Assembly (NCBI RefSeq): GCF_016894445.1
Contig: NZ_CP056775.1
Coordinates: 2,854,001-2,918,000, forward strand
Source: Dyadobacter sandarakinus
Lineage (GTDB): Bacteria; Bacteroidota; Bacteroidia; Cytophagales; Spirosomataceae
Reading direction: 5' to 3'
Length of the DNA: 64,000 nucleotides
Shown here: positions 20,551 through 29,519 of the stretch, piece after piece
Layout of the letters: each line of letters starts with the position of its first letter
Position numbering within the stretch: position 1 is the stretch's first letter
Position numbers and translations under genes: made by a program
The notes under the pieces: generated by a model
What the model was told of the DNA's origin: nothing
The model's database searches: none
The model's input: the letters and a program-made list of their open reading frames with translations, nothing else

Positions 20551-20555
20551 CTGCA

Positions 20556-22454
20556 TTACTGCCCTACCGCAATCTTTCGGGTTGTTTCCGTGCCGTCTGT
20601 CAGGGTTAATTTGATAAAGTACAAGCCCGGTTTAAGTGACCTGGCATTAATATCCTGAGAAGGCTTATTTCCTGAGCTATATAGCTCTTTCCCTTGGTTG
20701 TTGAGGATCTGCAAGCCTTTTACTTTTGACCAGTGAGCAGTTTGCAAATGAATAGTTTCTGTGACAGGATTGGGGTATACTGATACAGAAACACCTTGAT
20801 CAAATTTCAGATGCTCCACTCTTGAATAGGTAAAAGCTCCGTCAGCATCCACCATTTTCAGGCGATAATAGTTGTCTCCCGAAACAGGGTTAGTATGTGA
20901 ATAGTGGTAAGTTTTCGATTTTGTACTTTCCCCTGCCGCATTGATCATGGCTAATAAATTCCAGGCCTTGCCGTCTGTGCTGTGCTGAACTTCGAAGCGA
21001 TCGCTGTGCGTTTCCGAGGTGGTTTGCCAGGTAAGCAGCGCAGTGGTGTTTTCTTTTTCGGCGGCGAATTTTGATAGAATAACTGGTAGCGGCTGTTGCT
21101 CAGCAAACACCATCCAGATATCTGAGCTACCTTTTAAAGGTGCAGTTCTGTCCTGTGGCTTATAACCTGTGTAAGAATTTGATTCCCCCAGAAGTAAATA
21201 TTTCCCTTGCTCGGTCTCCGTTGTATACAACAAAATATCAATTCCGCTTCCCCCGATTGTTTTGTCCCAAACTTTTTCAAAAGCTTCATTCAACTTTATG
21301 AACCAAAAGTCACCCTGGTAGTCGGAATCTGCGTATTCTTTATTAGGCTCGGTTTTGTCTCCACCTGCCGGGGATGTGCTAAACGCCGAGAGTAAATATC
21401 CTCCATCAAGTGAAGGTTCGATGTAAAAAAAATTTTCCCGGCCGGAACCGCCCAATCTTTTGTCCCATTCTTTGACACCATTAGAACCTAGTTTTACCAT
21501 CCAGCCATCCTCGGCACCCCTTGATGGTTCGCTTCTATCAAATCCGGCTTCGGACCAAGAACTTCCCAGCAAAACGATGCTTCCGTCCGGGTAGCTATAT
21601 ACGTATTGAAGCGTTTCATCTCTGGTTGCGCCCAGCGTTTTTTCCCAAAGCTGATTTCCCAGGCTATCAATGCTAATAACCCAAAAGTCATAAAAGCCTT
21701 TCGACTCGGCCTTACTCTTGCCCACAGGCGAATTTGAGTCTCCTGCCAGCATATACCCACCGTCAGCGCTTTTTACAATTTCTTTCAAATTATCGGCACC
21801 TGTTCCTCCAAATGATTTGTCCCATTCTTTCTGCCCGGTCGAAGTCAGTTTCACTATCCAGTAATCATAATCACCTTGTCCGGCAGTGGTTTTATTACCA
21901 CTAATTCCAGAAGTGGACTTTCCACCAACCAGGTATCCCCCATCTGCAGTCAGTACAATGGAACTAGCTTCATCTGTTTCTGAGCCGCCAAGCACGATAT
22001 CCCATTCTTTCAGACCATTCTTATCTATTTTAATAACCCAGTAGTCGCCTAATCCATGAGTCGCTTCGCTTTGGTCCCAGGATGCACCACCTGAACTTGA
22101 TGCACAAATGATGAACCCTCCATCAGGTGTCTCTTTGATATCCCCCCTTTCACCATAAGCATAATCGGCACGCAGCGTAAGATCCCATAATTTTGCGCCC
22201 TCTGGGGAAAACTTGACGATCCAGGGGTCAGAGTCTCCCACGCCATCCTGGGACTTATCACCTCCGGCCGGCCCGGTGGATTTTGCTAACATAATGAAGT
22301 TGCCGTCCGAGATCCTGTGCACTATTGGATTCAGGGTATATTGATATTCAACCGTAGTTCCAAAGCTTTTCTGCGATTTAATAATGAGTTGTGCCAACAG
22401 GTCTGTTGGGAAGCCCATAGTCAACAAAACAATTTGAAGCAAAAATTTTATCAT
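20556..22454 (-). CDS. Secreted T9SS protein with one seven-repeat propeller-like module (632 aa)
   Basis: A signal peptide (MIKFLLQIVLLTMGFPTDLLAQ) precedes seven repeats (first KSQKSFGTTVEY, then LWDLTLRADYAY, EWDIVLGGSETDE, EWDKSFGGTGADN and others, last VWDKTIGGSGID). An FN3-like domain (LLTWQTTSETHSDRFEVQHS) and a type A sorting domain (VSVYPNPVTETIHLQ) ending GTETTRKIAVGQ complete it. The C-terminal ~180 residues are very close to the 15631-17457 protein, while the repeats differ much more. This suggests selection or recombination keeps the anchor part uniform and lets the propeller diversify. It is probably surface-exposed. The ligand is unknown, and no catalytic residues are recognised. 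Confidence 0.9.
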   Translation of the reverse strand: MIKFLLQIVLLTMGFPTDLLAQLIIKSQKSFGTTVEYQYTLNPIVHRISDGNFIMLAKSTGPAGGDKSQDGVGDSDPWIVKFSPEGAKLWDLTLRADYAYGERGDIKETPDGGFIICASSSGGASWDQSEATHGLGDYWVIKIDKNGLKEWDIVLGGSETDEASSIVLTADGGYLVGGKSTSGISGNKTTAGQGDYDYWIVKLTSTGQKEWDKSFGGTGADNLKEIVKSADGGYMLAGDSNSPVGKSKAESKGFYDFWVISIDSLGNQLWEKTLGATRDETLQYVYSYPDGSIVLLGSSWSEAGFDRSEPSRGAEDGWMVKLGSNGVKEWDKRLGGSGRENFFYIEPSLDGGYLLSAFSTSPAGGDKTEPNKEYADSDYQGDFWFIKLNEAFEKVWDKTIGGSGIDILLYTTETEQGKYLLLGESNSYTGYKPQDRTAPLKGSSDIWMVFAEQQPLPVILSKFAAEKENTTALLTWQTTSETHSDRFEVQHSTDGKAWNLLAMINAAGESTKSKTYHYSHTNPVSGDNYYRLKMVDADGAFTYSRVEHLKFDQGVSVSVYPNPVTETIHLQTAHWSKVKGLQILNNQGKELYSSGNKPSQDINARSLKPGLYFIKLTLTDGTETTRKIAVGQ

Positions 22455-22689
22455 AGGTAGATAGTTGTTGAGTATGTAAAATGAACGTCAATTTACTTTT
22501 AGACAGAAGGTTGGAAACAATCACCTGTACCCGCCTTACAGTGCTGAATACTAATTGTTTAAACTGGGATTTAAAAAATAATAATACAAATCCCATCAAT
22601 GATATCACCAGCTCTACCTTGGATGGGAAAGTATTGGCAAAGGGGTTGGTGTATTCTGCAATCCGGAATCAGTTAAGCTTTATAAGAAA

Positions 22690-22717
22690 AAGCCGTATGA
22701 TCAAAATCATACGGCTT
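22690..22717 (-). terminator. Strong rho-independent terminator
   Basis: A 12-bp perfect stem (22690-22701 with 22706-22717, 4-nt loop) is followed on the minus strand by TTTCTTATAAAG, 19 bp past the stop at 22737. Confidence 0.85.
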
Positions 22718-22736
22718 CTAAAAACGTGCCACTGAC

Positions 22737-24797
22737 TTAAAATTTCACAAATTTGCCTGATTGTATGCCGCTAGCTGTTATCAGATGAATCAGGTAAATG
22801 CCTGGCGACAAGTTATCTACCGGGACGGTGATTTCTGTCTGATTTGCATCAGTGGCAAGGTTACAAAGAATTTTACCATATGCGTCCAGTAGTTGGGCGA
22901 TCCGGGTATTCTCTGGCAATGCGATCATCACCTTCTCAACTGCCGGATTAGGGTAGACTTTTGCCAAAACTTCGTTAGAAGCACCAAAGGTCAGTGATTT
23001 GATCCCATACCTGGTGGTAGTTCCGTCATAATCGACCTGGACAAGTCTGTAATAGTTTTTGCCGTTTGCTGGCGATTTGTCATACCACGAATAATTTCGA
23101 TTCACCATTGAGTTCCCACTGGCCTCTATCAATCCAATAACTGTGAAATTTTTAGCATCTGTTGCATGCTCTATTTCAAAATGACTATTATCCGTTTCGG
23201 TAGCTGTGGACCATTCAATCTTAGCTGCATTACCTTCTGCAATGGCCGTGTAACGGATTAGTGAAACTGGCAGGTTAACCTGATAGTCAATTTCAAATGG
23301 AAGTGCAGCAGTGTTTGCGTTTGCAGCGGGATCATCAGCGACGTTGTCGGCAACATTAACTGTCACAATACCATACGTGGCAGGGATCAGATCAAAAGTG
23401 TAGGTTGTCCCGCTTCCTGAAAATCCACTTATTGCACCGTTACTAACTAAAACATCATTGGCATCAAAACCTGTTACTGTCTCAGAAAAGGTAATGGTTA
23501 CCGGAATAGGTGAATTGTATGTGAATCCGCCCGACGCGCCTGCGCTACTGGTAATTGCAACAGATGGCGCTTGATTGTCAACCGTTTCATTTGATGCCCC
23601 GGATACAGTACTGCTATTTCCTGCCCCGGCAGCAGCGGTAACTGACACATTTAAATTAGATACGCCGTTAATATCGCCGCTGATGATAGTGTAGGTTGCA
23701 GTCCACGTCTGAGCATTGTTTGTCGCTGAGACAGATGTTCCACCAAATGGACCAAAGTCTATGGTTACCTCTGTAATACCGGTATTATTGTCTCCATTTG
23801 CTGTGTTATTCCAGGTAGCCGTAACAACATCGCCTATTCTGAATGCACCATTTGTCCCCGTAGCTCCGCTAATACTAATATTCGATGCAGTAACAACAGG
23901 GGCTGCGGCAGGAAAGCCAAACTCCGTTAAATTCCCGGATCCAAAACCCAGGCGAAAGTTATATGGTGTATTCGCGGTGGTCGTATTGTTCCAGTTGGTT
24001 GGATCGGTAATGTCTTCTAACCAATCAGCTTTTGAACCACTTGTCTTTAATCCAGGATTATATTTGGCATTAGGATAGCGCGGATTGGTGTTTGGGTTGG
24101 TTAAAAAACCAAGGGAGCAATTAGCTGGCAAGCTTGCTGGTAACTCCGAGTATATTGGGAAGCTTGTTGTTGGTTCGGTATTGTCAGGATTGACATACCA
24201 TCCATTTGATACGTTTGTAGCAGTAGACCTCAAATTATTAAACGCAAAAATAAAGGATGGGCTGCCTATTGTCCCTTGGTATATCAATATCTGATCACCA
24301 ATCGTTGCCGGCCATGGGTTAGCAGAAAGAGTGGTATTGATCCAGGTACCGGGTTGTATCATCAGGTCTGGTGATGGAAGTGCTGTGCCACCACCGGTCA
24401 TACCCGATACAGTCCTTGTGGCCAGGTCTATTTTGAATACAATGACAGTACCCTTTGGAATACTTGCCGACGGTTTCCATTGAAATGTCCCTTCATTAGT
24501 ATAGGTTGCTGAAAGTGGCGGATTTCCCAATGCACCAACAAAATGCCCCGGTGTGGCGTCAAAAGCATTGACCCAGCCACGATCAGTAAAATATATCACC
24601 TCTTGTGCGGCAATGTCATTCAATGCAACAACTGCGAAACTGCGTATCGAAGTTGCCGGATCGGTATCGCCATTCATCCCGATAACAGCAAGGTCGCCCG
24701 CTGACAAGGCAGCCTTAACGTTAGATATGCCTACAAAGAGTATAGGTACAATAAATAAAAACTTGTAAAGCTTCTTTGTGAAGTAACGTTTTTTCAT
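22737..24797 (-). CDS. Secreted T9SS protein with N-terminal domain of unknown function and Ig-like domains (686 aa)
   Basis: The order is a signal peptide (residues 1-29, LFIVPILFVGISNVKA) and an N-terminal domain with GDLAVIGMNGDTDPATS and QEVIYFTDRGW, a lamin-tail-like secreted region common in Bacteroidota. Two Ig-like stretches follow (about 300-410 and 415-510; the second includes VTITFSETVTGFDANDVLVS). Then come an FN3-like domain (IEWSTATETDNSHFEIEHA) and a type A sorting domain (AKVYPNPAVEKVMIALP) ending IQSGKFVKF. It is not a propeller paralogue but shares the same secretion route and lies next to that cluster. It is likely surface-located. Intact from ATG to stop, with its own terminator. 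Confidence 0.88.
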   Translation of the reverse strand: MKKRYFTKKLYKFLFIVPILFVGISNVKAALSAGDLAVIGMNGDTDPATSIRSFAVVALNDIAAQEVIYFTDRGWVNAFDATPGHFVGALGNPPLSATYTNEGTFQWKPSASIPKGTVIVFKIDLATRTVSGMTGGGTALPSPDLMIQPGTWINTTLSANPWPATIGDQILIYQGTIGSPSFIFAFNNLRSTATNVSNGWYVNPDNTEPTTSFPIYSELPASLPANCSLGFLTNPNTNPRYPNAKYNPGLKTSGSKADWLEDITDPTNWNNTTTANTPYNFRLGFGSGNLTEFGFPAAAPVVTASNISISGATGTNGAFRIGDVVTATWNNTANGDNNTGITEVTIDFGPFGGTSVSATNNAQTWTATYTIISGDINGVSNLNVSVTAAAGAGNSSTVSGASNETVDNQAPSVAITSSAGASGGFTYNSPIPVTITFSETVTGFDANDVLVSNGAISGFSGSGTTYTFDLIPATYGIVTVNVADNVADDPAANANTAALPFEIDYQVNLPVSLIRYTAIAEGNAAKIEWSTATETDNSHFEIEHATDAKNFTVIGLIEASGNSMVNRNYSWYDKSPANGKNYYRLVQVDYDGTTTRYGIKSLTFGASNEVLAKVYPNPAVEKVMIALPENTRIAQLLDAYGKILCNLATDANQTEITVPVDNLSPGIYLIHLITASGIQSGKFVKF

Positions 24798-25003
24798 GTA
24801 ACTAGATGTTTATATAAGATATAAAACTAATTCTATTTGGTGATTTTGTTGTATTTGATATCAATCATTTATTTTATTTTTTGAACTATCTACTAATGGA
24901 TCCCAAACGGAAGCGATATATCACGGTTTTAGATACGCTCTCGTCTAGAATGATCAATATGGACCTGCATTTCTTTGTGTATAGCCTCACCCACTAAAAA
25001 TGC
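24798..25003. other. Intergenic DNA left of the sigma-factor remnant
   Basis: This is the leader of the 22737-24797 gene plus AT-rich DNA. I see no intact gene, RNA or repeat here. Confidence 0.6.
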
Positions 25004-25137
25004 CTGTTAATCGAAACGGTCTATTTTCAAGGATACACACATGAAGAGACAGCCAAGTACCTATGGCTTCCCTTGGGAATGTAAAATCAAAGGTGCGTAA
25101 GGCGCTGAAAGATTTACGAATGATCTATGATGCCTAA
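25004..25137 (+). pseudogene. ECF sigma factor region 4 remnant
   Basis: Two frames joined at a GGG run (about 25077-25079) spell a sigma-70 region 4 helix-turn-helix: LLIETVYFQGYTHEETAKYL, then WLPLGNVKSKVRKALKDLRM, then a stop. This matches the HEEIA...LGTVKSR signature of ECF sigma factors. The rest of the gene (region 2 and upstream) is absent. It is a dead fragment that shows past deletion or rearrangement between the T9SS cluster and the glycosyltransferase module. Confidence 0.65.
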
Positions 25138-25596
25138 GCCTGGAAACGTGGCAATTAATGTCCTGACAGACAGGTAAGAGGTTCACTGCCATTATGGATA
25201 TCCGGAGGTCATGTTCATAGTCCTCGGCAATGCGCTTTACGGCAGCCAATTTTTCTTCCTCCGATGTTTCATCCTCGCTGTTGCTAGTGAGTGCGTTGTT
25301 TGTAAAGCATCGTGCAGCGGTAAGACAAAAGCCTTAGATTTATCGATGCCTGAATAAATCCTTACTATTCATTTTCGTATTGCATTTGTATACAGCAAAC
25401 TCTGGCCTTTGGTTGTTCTAACCAGTTTGCTGTTGCAAGATGCCGCTGTACTGTTCAAGGGTCAATCAGTAAAGTACTCTACCAGTGGTAAAACTATATC
25501 TGGAATCGCATTGGCGACTTCTGGGGAAATACAAGGGCAAAACGATCAGGTACGGTTATATAGTAGTAGGTCAAAGATCCTTCATCCCAGACTTAC
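25138..25596. other. Gene-poor stretch with a possible minus-strand coding fragment
   Basis: On the minus strand, about 25180-25360 reads in two frames as coding-like sequence (SGIDKSKAFVLPLHDALQTT, then NSEDETSEEEKLAAVKRIA). I cannot assign a family, and no intact gene fits. The remainder holds nothing I can identify, apart from serving as the leader of the GT2 gene. Confidence 0.35.
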
Positions 25597-26823
25597 GTGC
25601 CCGAACCTCAGAATTTACTAGTTGAAAATACGACTTTAAGTTTCTACTCCGGAAGCAAGTACGACACTAATCTTGCCTACAAAGTTTGCGTGATCGTTCC
25701 TGTTCGCAATGAGGCAGACCATCTGCATCAAACGCTGGAAGCACTAAGAATTCAGCTTGGTGCCGATCAGATTCCATTACCGCAAGACAGCTACGAAGTT
25801 CTTGTACTGGTCAATAACAGCTCGGATGAATCCCTGGCGATTGCCCGCCGGTATGCAGACACCTTCCCTGATTTTGCCATGTCAGTAGCCAACATTGATC
25901 TAACAGACGCGGATGCGCACATCGGCACTGTCAGAAGATTACTGATGGATGAAGCCTACACCCGCCTTACCAAGTCCTGCCGGAAGGGCGGCATTATTGC
26001 CTCTACTGATGGCGATACAATGGTTGACAAACATTGGATTACGCGTATTACTGCCGAAATAGACAGGGGTAATGATGCTGTGGGAGGCAGAATACTGACC
26101 AGGCCGGAGCGCGGGGATGGTCGGGCTTATCATTTGAGAGATGTTACATACCGCTGTTTACTGGCGCAGGCCGAATGCATGATAGATCCGTTGGCACACA
26201 ATCCGTATCCATGTCATCACCAGTACTTTGGCGCCAATTTTGCTGTTACTGCAAAAATGTATGCGCAGGCAGGAAGGCTTCCCATCGTTCCTTTTCTGGA
26301 AGATGTTGCATTTCACAAAGCTTTGATCAGCCATGATGCCAGAATCCGAAATTCCTTCGATGTAAAAGTATATACATCTTCGCGCAGGGACGGGCGTGTT
26401 CATATTGGTTTTTCCGAGCAGCTCCGGCGATGGCAGCACGATGAGAAACTGTATCAGATGCAAATGGTTGAAGACGTGCAGGTACTGCTTCATATGTATC
26501 AGACCAGAAGTATATTGCGTAAAATGTGGTCGTCCTATCAACAAACCAGGATCGTACATCCGCACGATGTGAGGCAGGCTGCATCAATGCTTGAAATGGA
26601 TTTAACAAAGCTTGAAAACCTGATGGTGGAATCAGCGTACTTCGGGCAATTCTGGCATACACTCTTGCAGGTGACTGCCCACAGCCAGAACCGGACTGTC
26701 ACTTTTCAGCCCATCAAACAGGCAATTATGCAATTGCGGAAGTTTGTAAAAGATCCGGCCCTTAACGCCTCACAAAAGAGTCCAGCCGATAGGTTTCCGC
26801 CCGCAAACTTTGCACCAATCTGA
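25597..26823 (+). CDS. Family 2 glycosyltransferase (GT-A fold)
   Basis: This 408-residue cytoplasmic protein starts with GTG at 25597. The nucleotide-sugar binding start is VCVIVPVRNEADHLHQTLEAL, then VLVLVNNSSDESLAIARRYA. STDGDTMVD is the DxD-type metal site, and PFLEDVAFHKAL the acceptor-side ED motif. It should transfer a sugar to an unknown acceptor. Its 3' end overlaps the 3' end of the opposing methyltransferase gene by 62 bp. Together with the methyltransferase, PIG-L deacetylase and acyl-CoA dehydrogenase-like genes it forms a module that I recall as recurring in other bacteria, usually on one strand. A secreted or surface glycoconjugate or small metabolite is a possible product (inference). 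Confidence 0.85.
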   Translation: MPEPQNLLVENTTLSFYSGSKYDTNLAYKVCVIVPVRNEADHLHQTLEALRIQLGADQIPLPQDSYEVLVLVNNSSDESLAIARRYADTFPDFAMSVANIDLTDADAHIGTVRRLLMDEAYTRLTKSCRKGGIIASTDGDTMVDKHWITRITAEIDRGNDAVGGRILTRPERGDGRAYHLRDVTYRCLLAQAECMIDPLAHNPYPCHHQYFGANFAVTAKMYAQAGRLPIVPFLEDVAFHKALISHDARIRNSFDVKVYTSSRRDGRVHIGFSEQLRRWQHDEKLYQMQMVEDVQVLLHMYQTRSILRKMWSSYQQTRIVHPHDVRQAASMLEMDLTKLENLMVESAYFGQFWHTLLQVTAHSQNRTVTFQPIKQAIMQLRKFVKDPALNASQKSPADRFPPANFAPI

Positions 26824-27355
26824 GAGGCTGCAGGTCTTTACTCAAAGATAAGAATGCCTCATGGACCTGGTCTCCGGTCAAGGGGTAGTCATGAACTTCG
26901 GGGGTCCAGTGTACCAACAGTAATTGTCCGCCTTCTTCCAGGTGGTCCAGTATCCGCTGCTGTAATTGCAACAGATCGGGCATTGTAAAGTAGTAACCTA
27001 CTTCCGACATCACGATCAGATCAAAGCTTTGTTCAGGAAATTGCGCAGGAACAGTCATTTTTTGAATCTCTACATGCGGAAATTCGCTCAGCCTGCTTCG
27101 TGCTTTTACAAGCGGGGCCTCGGCCACATCCACCGACAGCAACGTATTGCACCGGACAGCAAGCATTTGGGTCAGCACACCGATTGAACAACCGATTTCA
27201 AATGCACGCCCGTAGCGTTCTTTAATCAGCGAGCTGATGGTTACCGCGTACTTATTCAGCTCATATTCACTGGATTCGAAGTTCCAGGGATCATGGCTGT
27301 TTTGGTAAACGTAATTAAAATACTCTTCGGTTAATGTTTCCATCTGGTCAGCCAT
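26762..27355 (-). CDS. Class I SAM-dependent methyltransferase (NodS-like)
   Basis: The 197 residues form a Rossmann methyltransferase: AFEIGCSIGVLTQMLAVRC is motif I (E/D-x-G-x-G), LLSVDVAEAPLVKARSRL is the acidic residue binding the SAM ribose, and FDLIVMSEVGYYFT and LLLVHWTPE are motifs IV and VI. The N-terminal YFNYVYQNSHDPWNFESSEYE is typical of NodS-like enzymes that methylate amino-sugar-containing molecules. Just upstream on the same strand (3-bp gap) lies the PIG-L deacetylase, which would expose the amino group to be methylated: a sensible N-deacetylation then N-methylation sequence, as in Nod factor synthesis (inference). Confidence 0.88.
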   Translation of the reverse strand: MADQMETLTEEYFNYVYQNSHDPWNFESSEYELNKYAVTISSLIKERYGRAFEIGCSIGVLTQMLAVRCNTLLSVDVAEAPLVKARSRLSEFPHVEIQKMTVPAQFPEQSFDLIVMSEVGYYFTMPDLLQLQQRILDHLEEGGQLLLVHWTPEVHDYPLTGDQVHEAFLSLSKDLQPLRLVQSLRAETYRLDSFVRR

Positions 27356-27358
27356 GTC

Positions 27359-28105
27359 CTATATTCTTTCAAATATTATTTCAAAATCGGTATCGAAATG
27401 CGCCAGCACTTCATCTGACAATGTAAAGCCCTCCGGATCATCGTCGATCAGAGATGTTGTCTGGGAAATATGTGCACTGATCGCTTTCTTTTTCAGCTCC
27501 TTTGCTTTTTCAATATTCACTTTCCAGATCAGCCCTTCGTCAACATCGGGAAGGTCGCCCGGCTTGGCCCGCTCCCAAAGCCACACAAAATATTCAAACC
27601 TTCGTACGGTATCGGTATGCTTTGCAATTGCCTGATCCACGATCTGCCAGGTAGCACGGTGATCCTTATGCGGGTCCCGCTGCCAGGGACAAAGAATGGT
27701 AGCAGGCTCAAAACCGGATAGTACAGGAGCCAATACACGAACTGCAGCATCAAAATCAGGAGCTCCGCCATCAGGAAGCCGACTATCTTTTAACCTGAGA
27801 AAAGTAATGTTTTCCTGATCCACCCCAAGGATAGCCAATGCTTTTACAGCTTCATGTTCCCTGAGCACAACCAATGTTTGAGAAGGGAATTTTGCAGAGT
27901 TCGGATGAGACATGCTACCATCACTCACAAATACCACATGCACGGGCATTTTGAGCTGAGTAAGCAGGTAAATAATTCCTCCGCAGCCCAGTGACTCGTC
28001 ATCTTGATGGGGTGCAACAACTAATGTCTTACCCCACATCGACAGCTCGCTACCAGCGTGCTGCCGGGCATATTTTACCAGGCGATCTGCTTCTGTTAAG
28101 TCCAC
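27359..28105 (-). CDS. PIG-L family N-acetylglucosaminyl deacetylase
   Basis: LVVAPHQDDESLGCGGII is the zinc-binding AHPDDE-type motif (here PHQDDE), and CPWQRDPHKDHRATWQIV contains the third metal ligand region (HxDH). The length of 248 residues is normal. These zinc enzymes remove the acetyl group from GlcNAc-type conjugates. It overlaps the acyl-CoA dehydrogenase-like gene by 10 bp and precedes the methyltransferase by 3 bp, so the three are one operon. Confidence 0.9.
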   Translation of the reverse strand: MDLTEADRLVKYARQHAGSELSMWGKTLVVAPHQDDESLGCGGIIYLLTQLKMPVHVVFVSDGSMSHPNSAKFPSQTLVVLREHEAVKALAILGVDQENITFLRLKDSRLPDGGAPDFDAAVRVLAPVLSGFEPATILCPWQRDPHKDHRATWQIVDQAIAKHTDTVRRFEYFVWLWERAKPGDLPDVDEGLIWKVNIEKAKELKKKAISAHISQTTSLIDDDPEGFTLSDEVLAHFDTDFEIIFERI

Positions 28106-29232
28106 AATGAAGTCGTATTTTGTTGGTCAAGCACATATTTTCCAACATATGCCTGGATAGCATCCGGGGCAGGCTGACGTAAATAGGTAGTCAGGTCACG
28201 ATGCATGCGCTCCAATATGCCCGGTCGCATCAACCCCCGGGAGCCTACCGAGCGTTCTGCCAGCTGCATGGAGCGAAGACACGCATCCTCAATAATGGTG
28301 CGCGTCATGTTCGCATAGGCAATCAACTTCTCAGCCGAACCCGGCATATGCAGCCACCGGTCATAAAGCTCACCTGCCTGATTGAGCCACAGATTCCCGG
28401 TTTCAATCAAATAGCTTATTTCTGCGATTCTGGACTGTTGGAAGGGATCCTCTGTCCGCTTGAAATCATTAAGCAGGCGATGTGTTTCTTCGAGAACTGC
28501 TTCTGCTCCGCCTAACTGTACGGCAGCAAACCGTAAAGCCCCCGAGCCAAAGAGGGGTTGCCGGTAATAATCATCGGGTAAGCCCAATAAGTCCTGTTCA
28601 CCGATCTCTATTCCTGTCAGATCCATCCGGTAACTGGCCGAAGCCTGCATGCCAAGCGGCTTCCAGAAACTGCTGTCCGCCAGGATGGGCTTTACAGTCT
28701 CCGTGGGAATAATGCACATCTGCCAGCCTGACTTTTCAGGCGAAATCAGCTTGCCCGTGACAAGGGGCCTGCCGATCCATCCTGCCCCTGAGCAAAAGGT
28801 TTTTGATCCGGTCAACCGGTAACGTCCATTTCCTGTGTCCTCAATTTCCAGACCGCCGGCATCCTGCGTGTTCCAAACGCCAAACAAATTAGCTCCGGCA
28901 TCTTCAAACCACCTGCTTTTCTGATCCTGGCTGCCAAACGAAGCGATCAGCAGCAATGCATTGATATGTCCCTCATAAATCCGCCCGACAGGCAAGCTCG
29001 ACTTACCAATGTTTTTCAAAAGCTGCAGCAAACCAGGTGTGCTGGCTTTATCATAACACAAGGCTTGTCCGGGAAGTGTGATGGTGAGTAGCCCTGAGGC
29101 TCTTAGCAACGCAAATTCGTGAGCGGGAAAACCTCCGTCATAATCAGATGCAGCCGAAGCTGCTGCGATTTCTGCAAATAACCGTTCATTATATAATTGA
29201 TCCTGAATTGTAGAATTTGTTGTGTTGATCAT
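28096..29232 (-). CDS. Acyl-CoA dehydrogenase-like flavoprotein
   Basis: At 378 residues it has the usual length. Recognisable parts are an N-terminal helical domain, the middle FAD/substrate domain (LFGVWNTQDAGGLEIED, YRLTGSKTFCSGAGW) and a C-terminal helical domain with AERSVGSRGLM near the flavin site. A catalytic Glu typical of beta-oxidation enzymes is not clear, so it may be an oxidase, N-oxidase or monooxygenase of the ACAD superfamily acting in a biosynthetic module. First gene of the minus-strand operon; it faces the carotenoid operon across a 287-bp divergent promoter region. Confidence 0.85.
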   Translation of the reverse strand: MINTTNSTIQDQLYNERLFAEIAAASAASDYDGGFPAHEFALLRASGLLTITLPGQALCYDKASTPGLLQLLKNIGKSSLPVGRIYEGHINALLLIASFGSQDQKSRWFEDAGANLFGVWNTQDAGGLEIEDTGNGRYRLTGSKTFCSGAGWIGRPLVTGKLISPEKSGWQMCIIPTETVKPILADSSFWKPLGMQASASYRMDLTGIEIGEQDLLGLPDDYYRQPLFGSGALRFAAVQLGGAEAVLEETHRLLNDFKRTEDPFQQSRIAEISYLIETGNLWLNQAGELYDRWLHMPGSAEKLIAYANMTRTIIEDACLRSMQLAERSVGSRGLMRPGILERMHRDLTTYLRQPAPDAIQAYVGKYVLDQQNTTSLWT

Positions 29233-29409
29233 TATGCCGAATTATCCCGGATAGCGCATTTTAGCGGGGCTCATCATAGAACTGTTAAAAGTGTACCAGG
29301 AACCTAGCTTATCGGTCAAAACCATGTTGCTATCCCTGTGACTAGCTTCACTCTAAATTACAGATCAGACAAATGATGGTAAGAGCTTCATTTAAAAATA
29401 CGGGGAAGG

Positions 29410-29454
29410 TTACAATTTCAGGAAAGCTTACAATTCCAGGGGAGCTTACAATGC
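29410..29454 (+). repeat. Three direct repeats with 18-bp period upstream of crtD
   Basis: TTACAAT recurs at 29410, 29428 and 29446. The first two units continue nearly identically (TTYCAGGRRAGC). The spacing is exactly 18 bp. They lie 66-110 bp upstream of the carotenoid desaturase start, in the divergent intergenic region, a natural place for a regulator-binding array. Confidence 0.65.
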
Positions 29455-29519
29455 AGCTCTTTCGTACATTTATACACTTCGAACAAATCAAAAACTAATT
29501 ATAACATTACATCTGTAAA

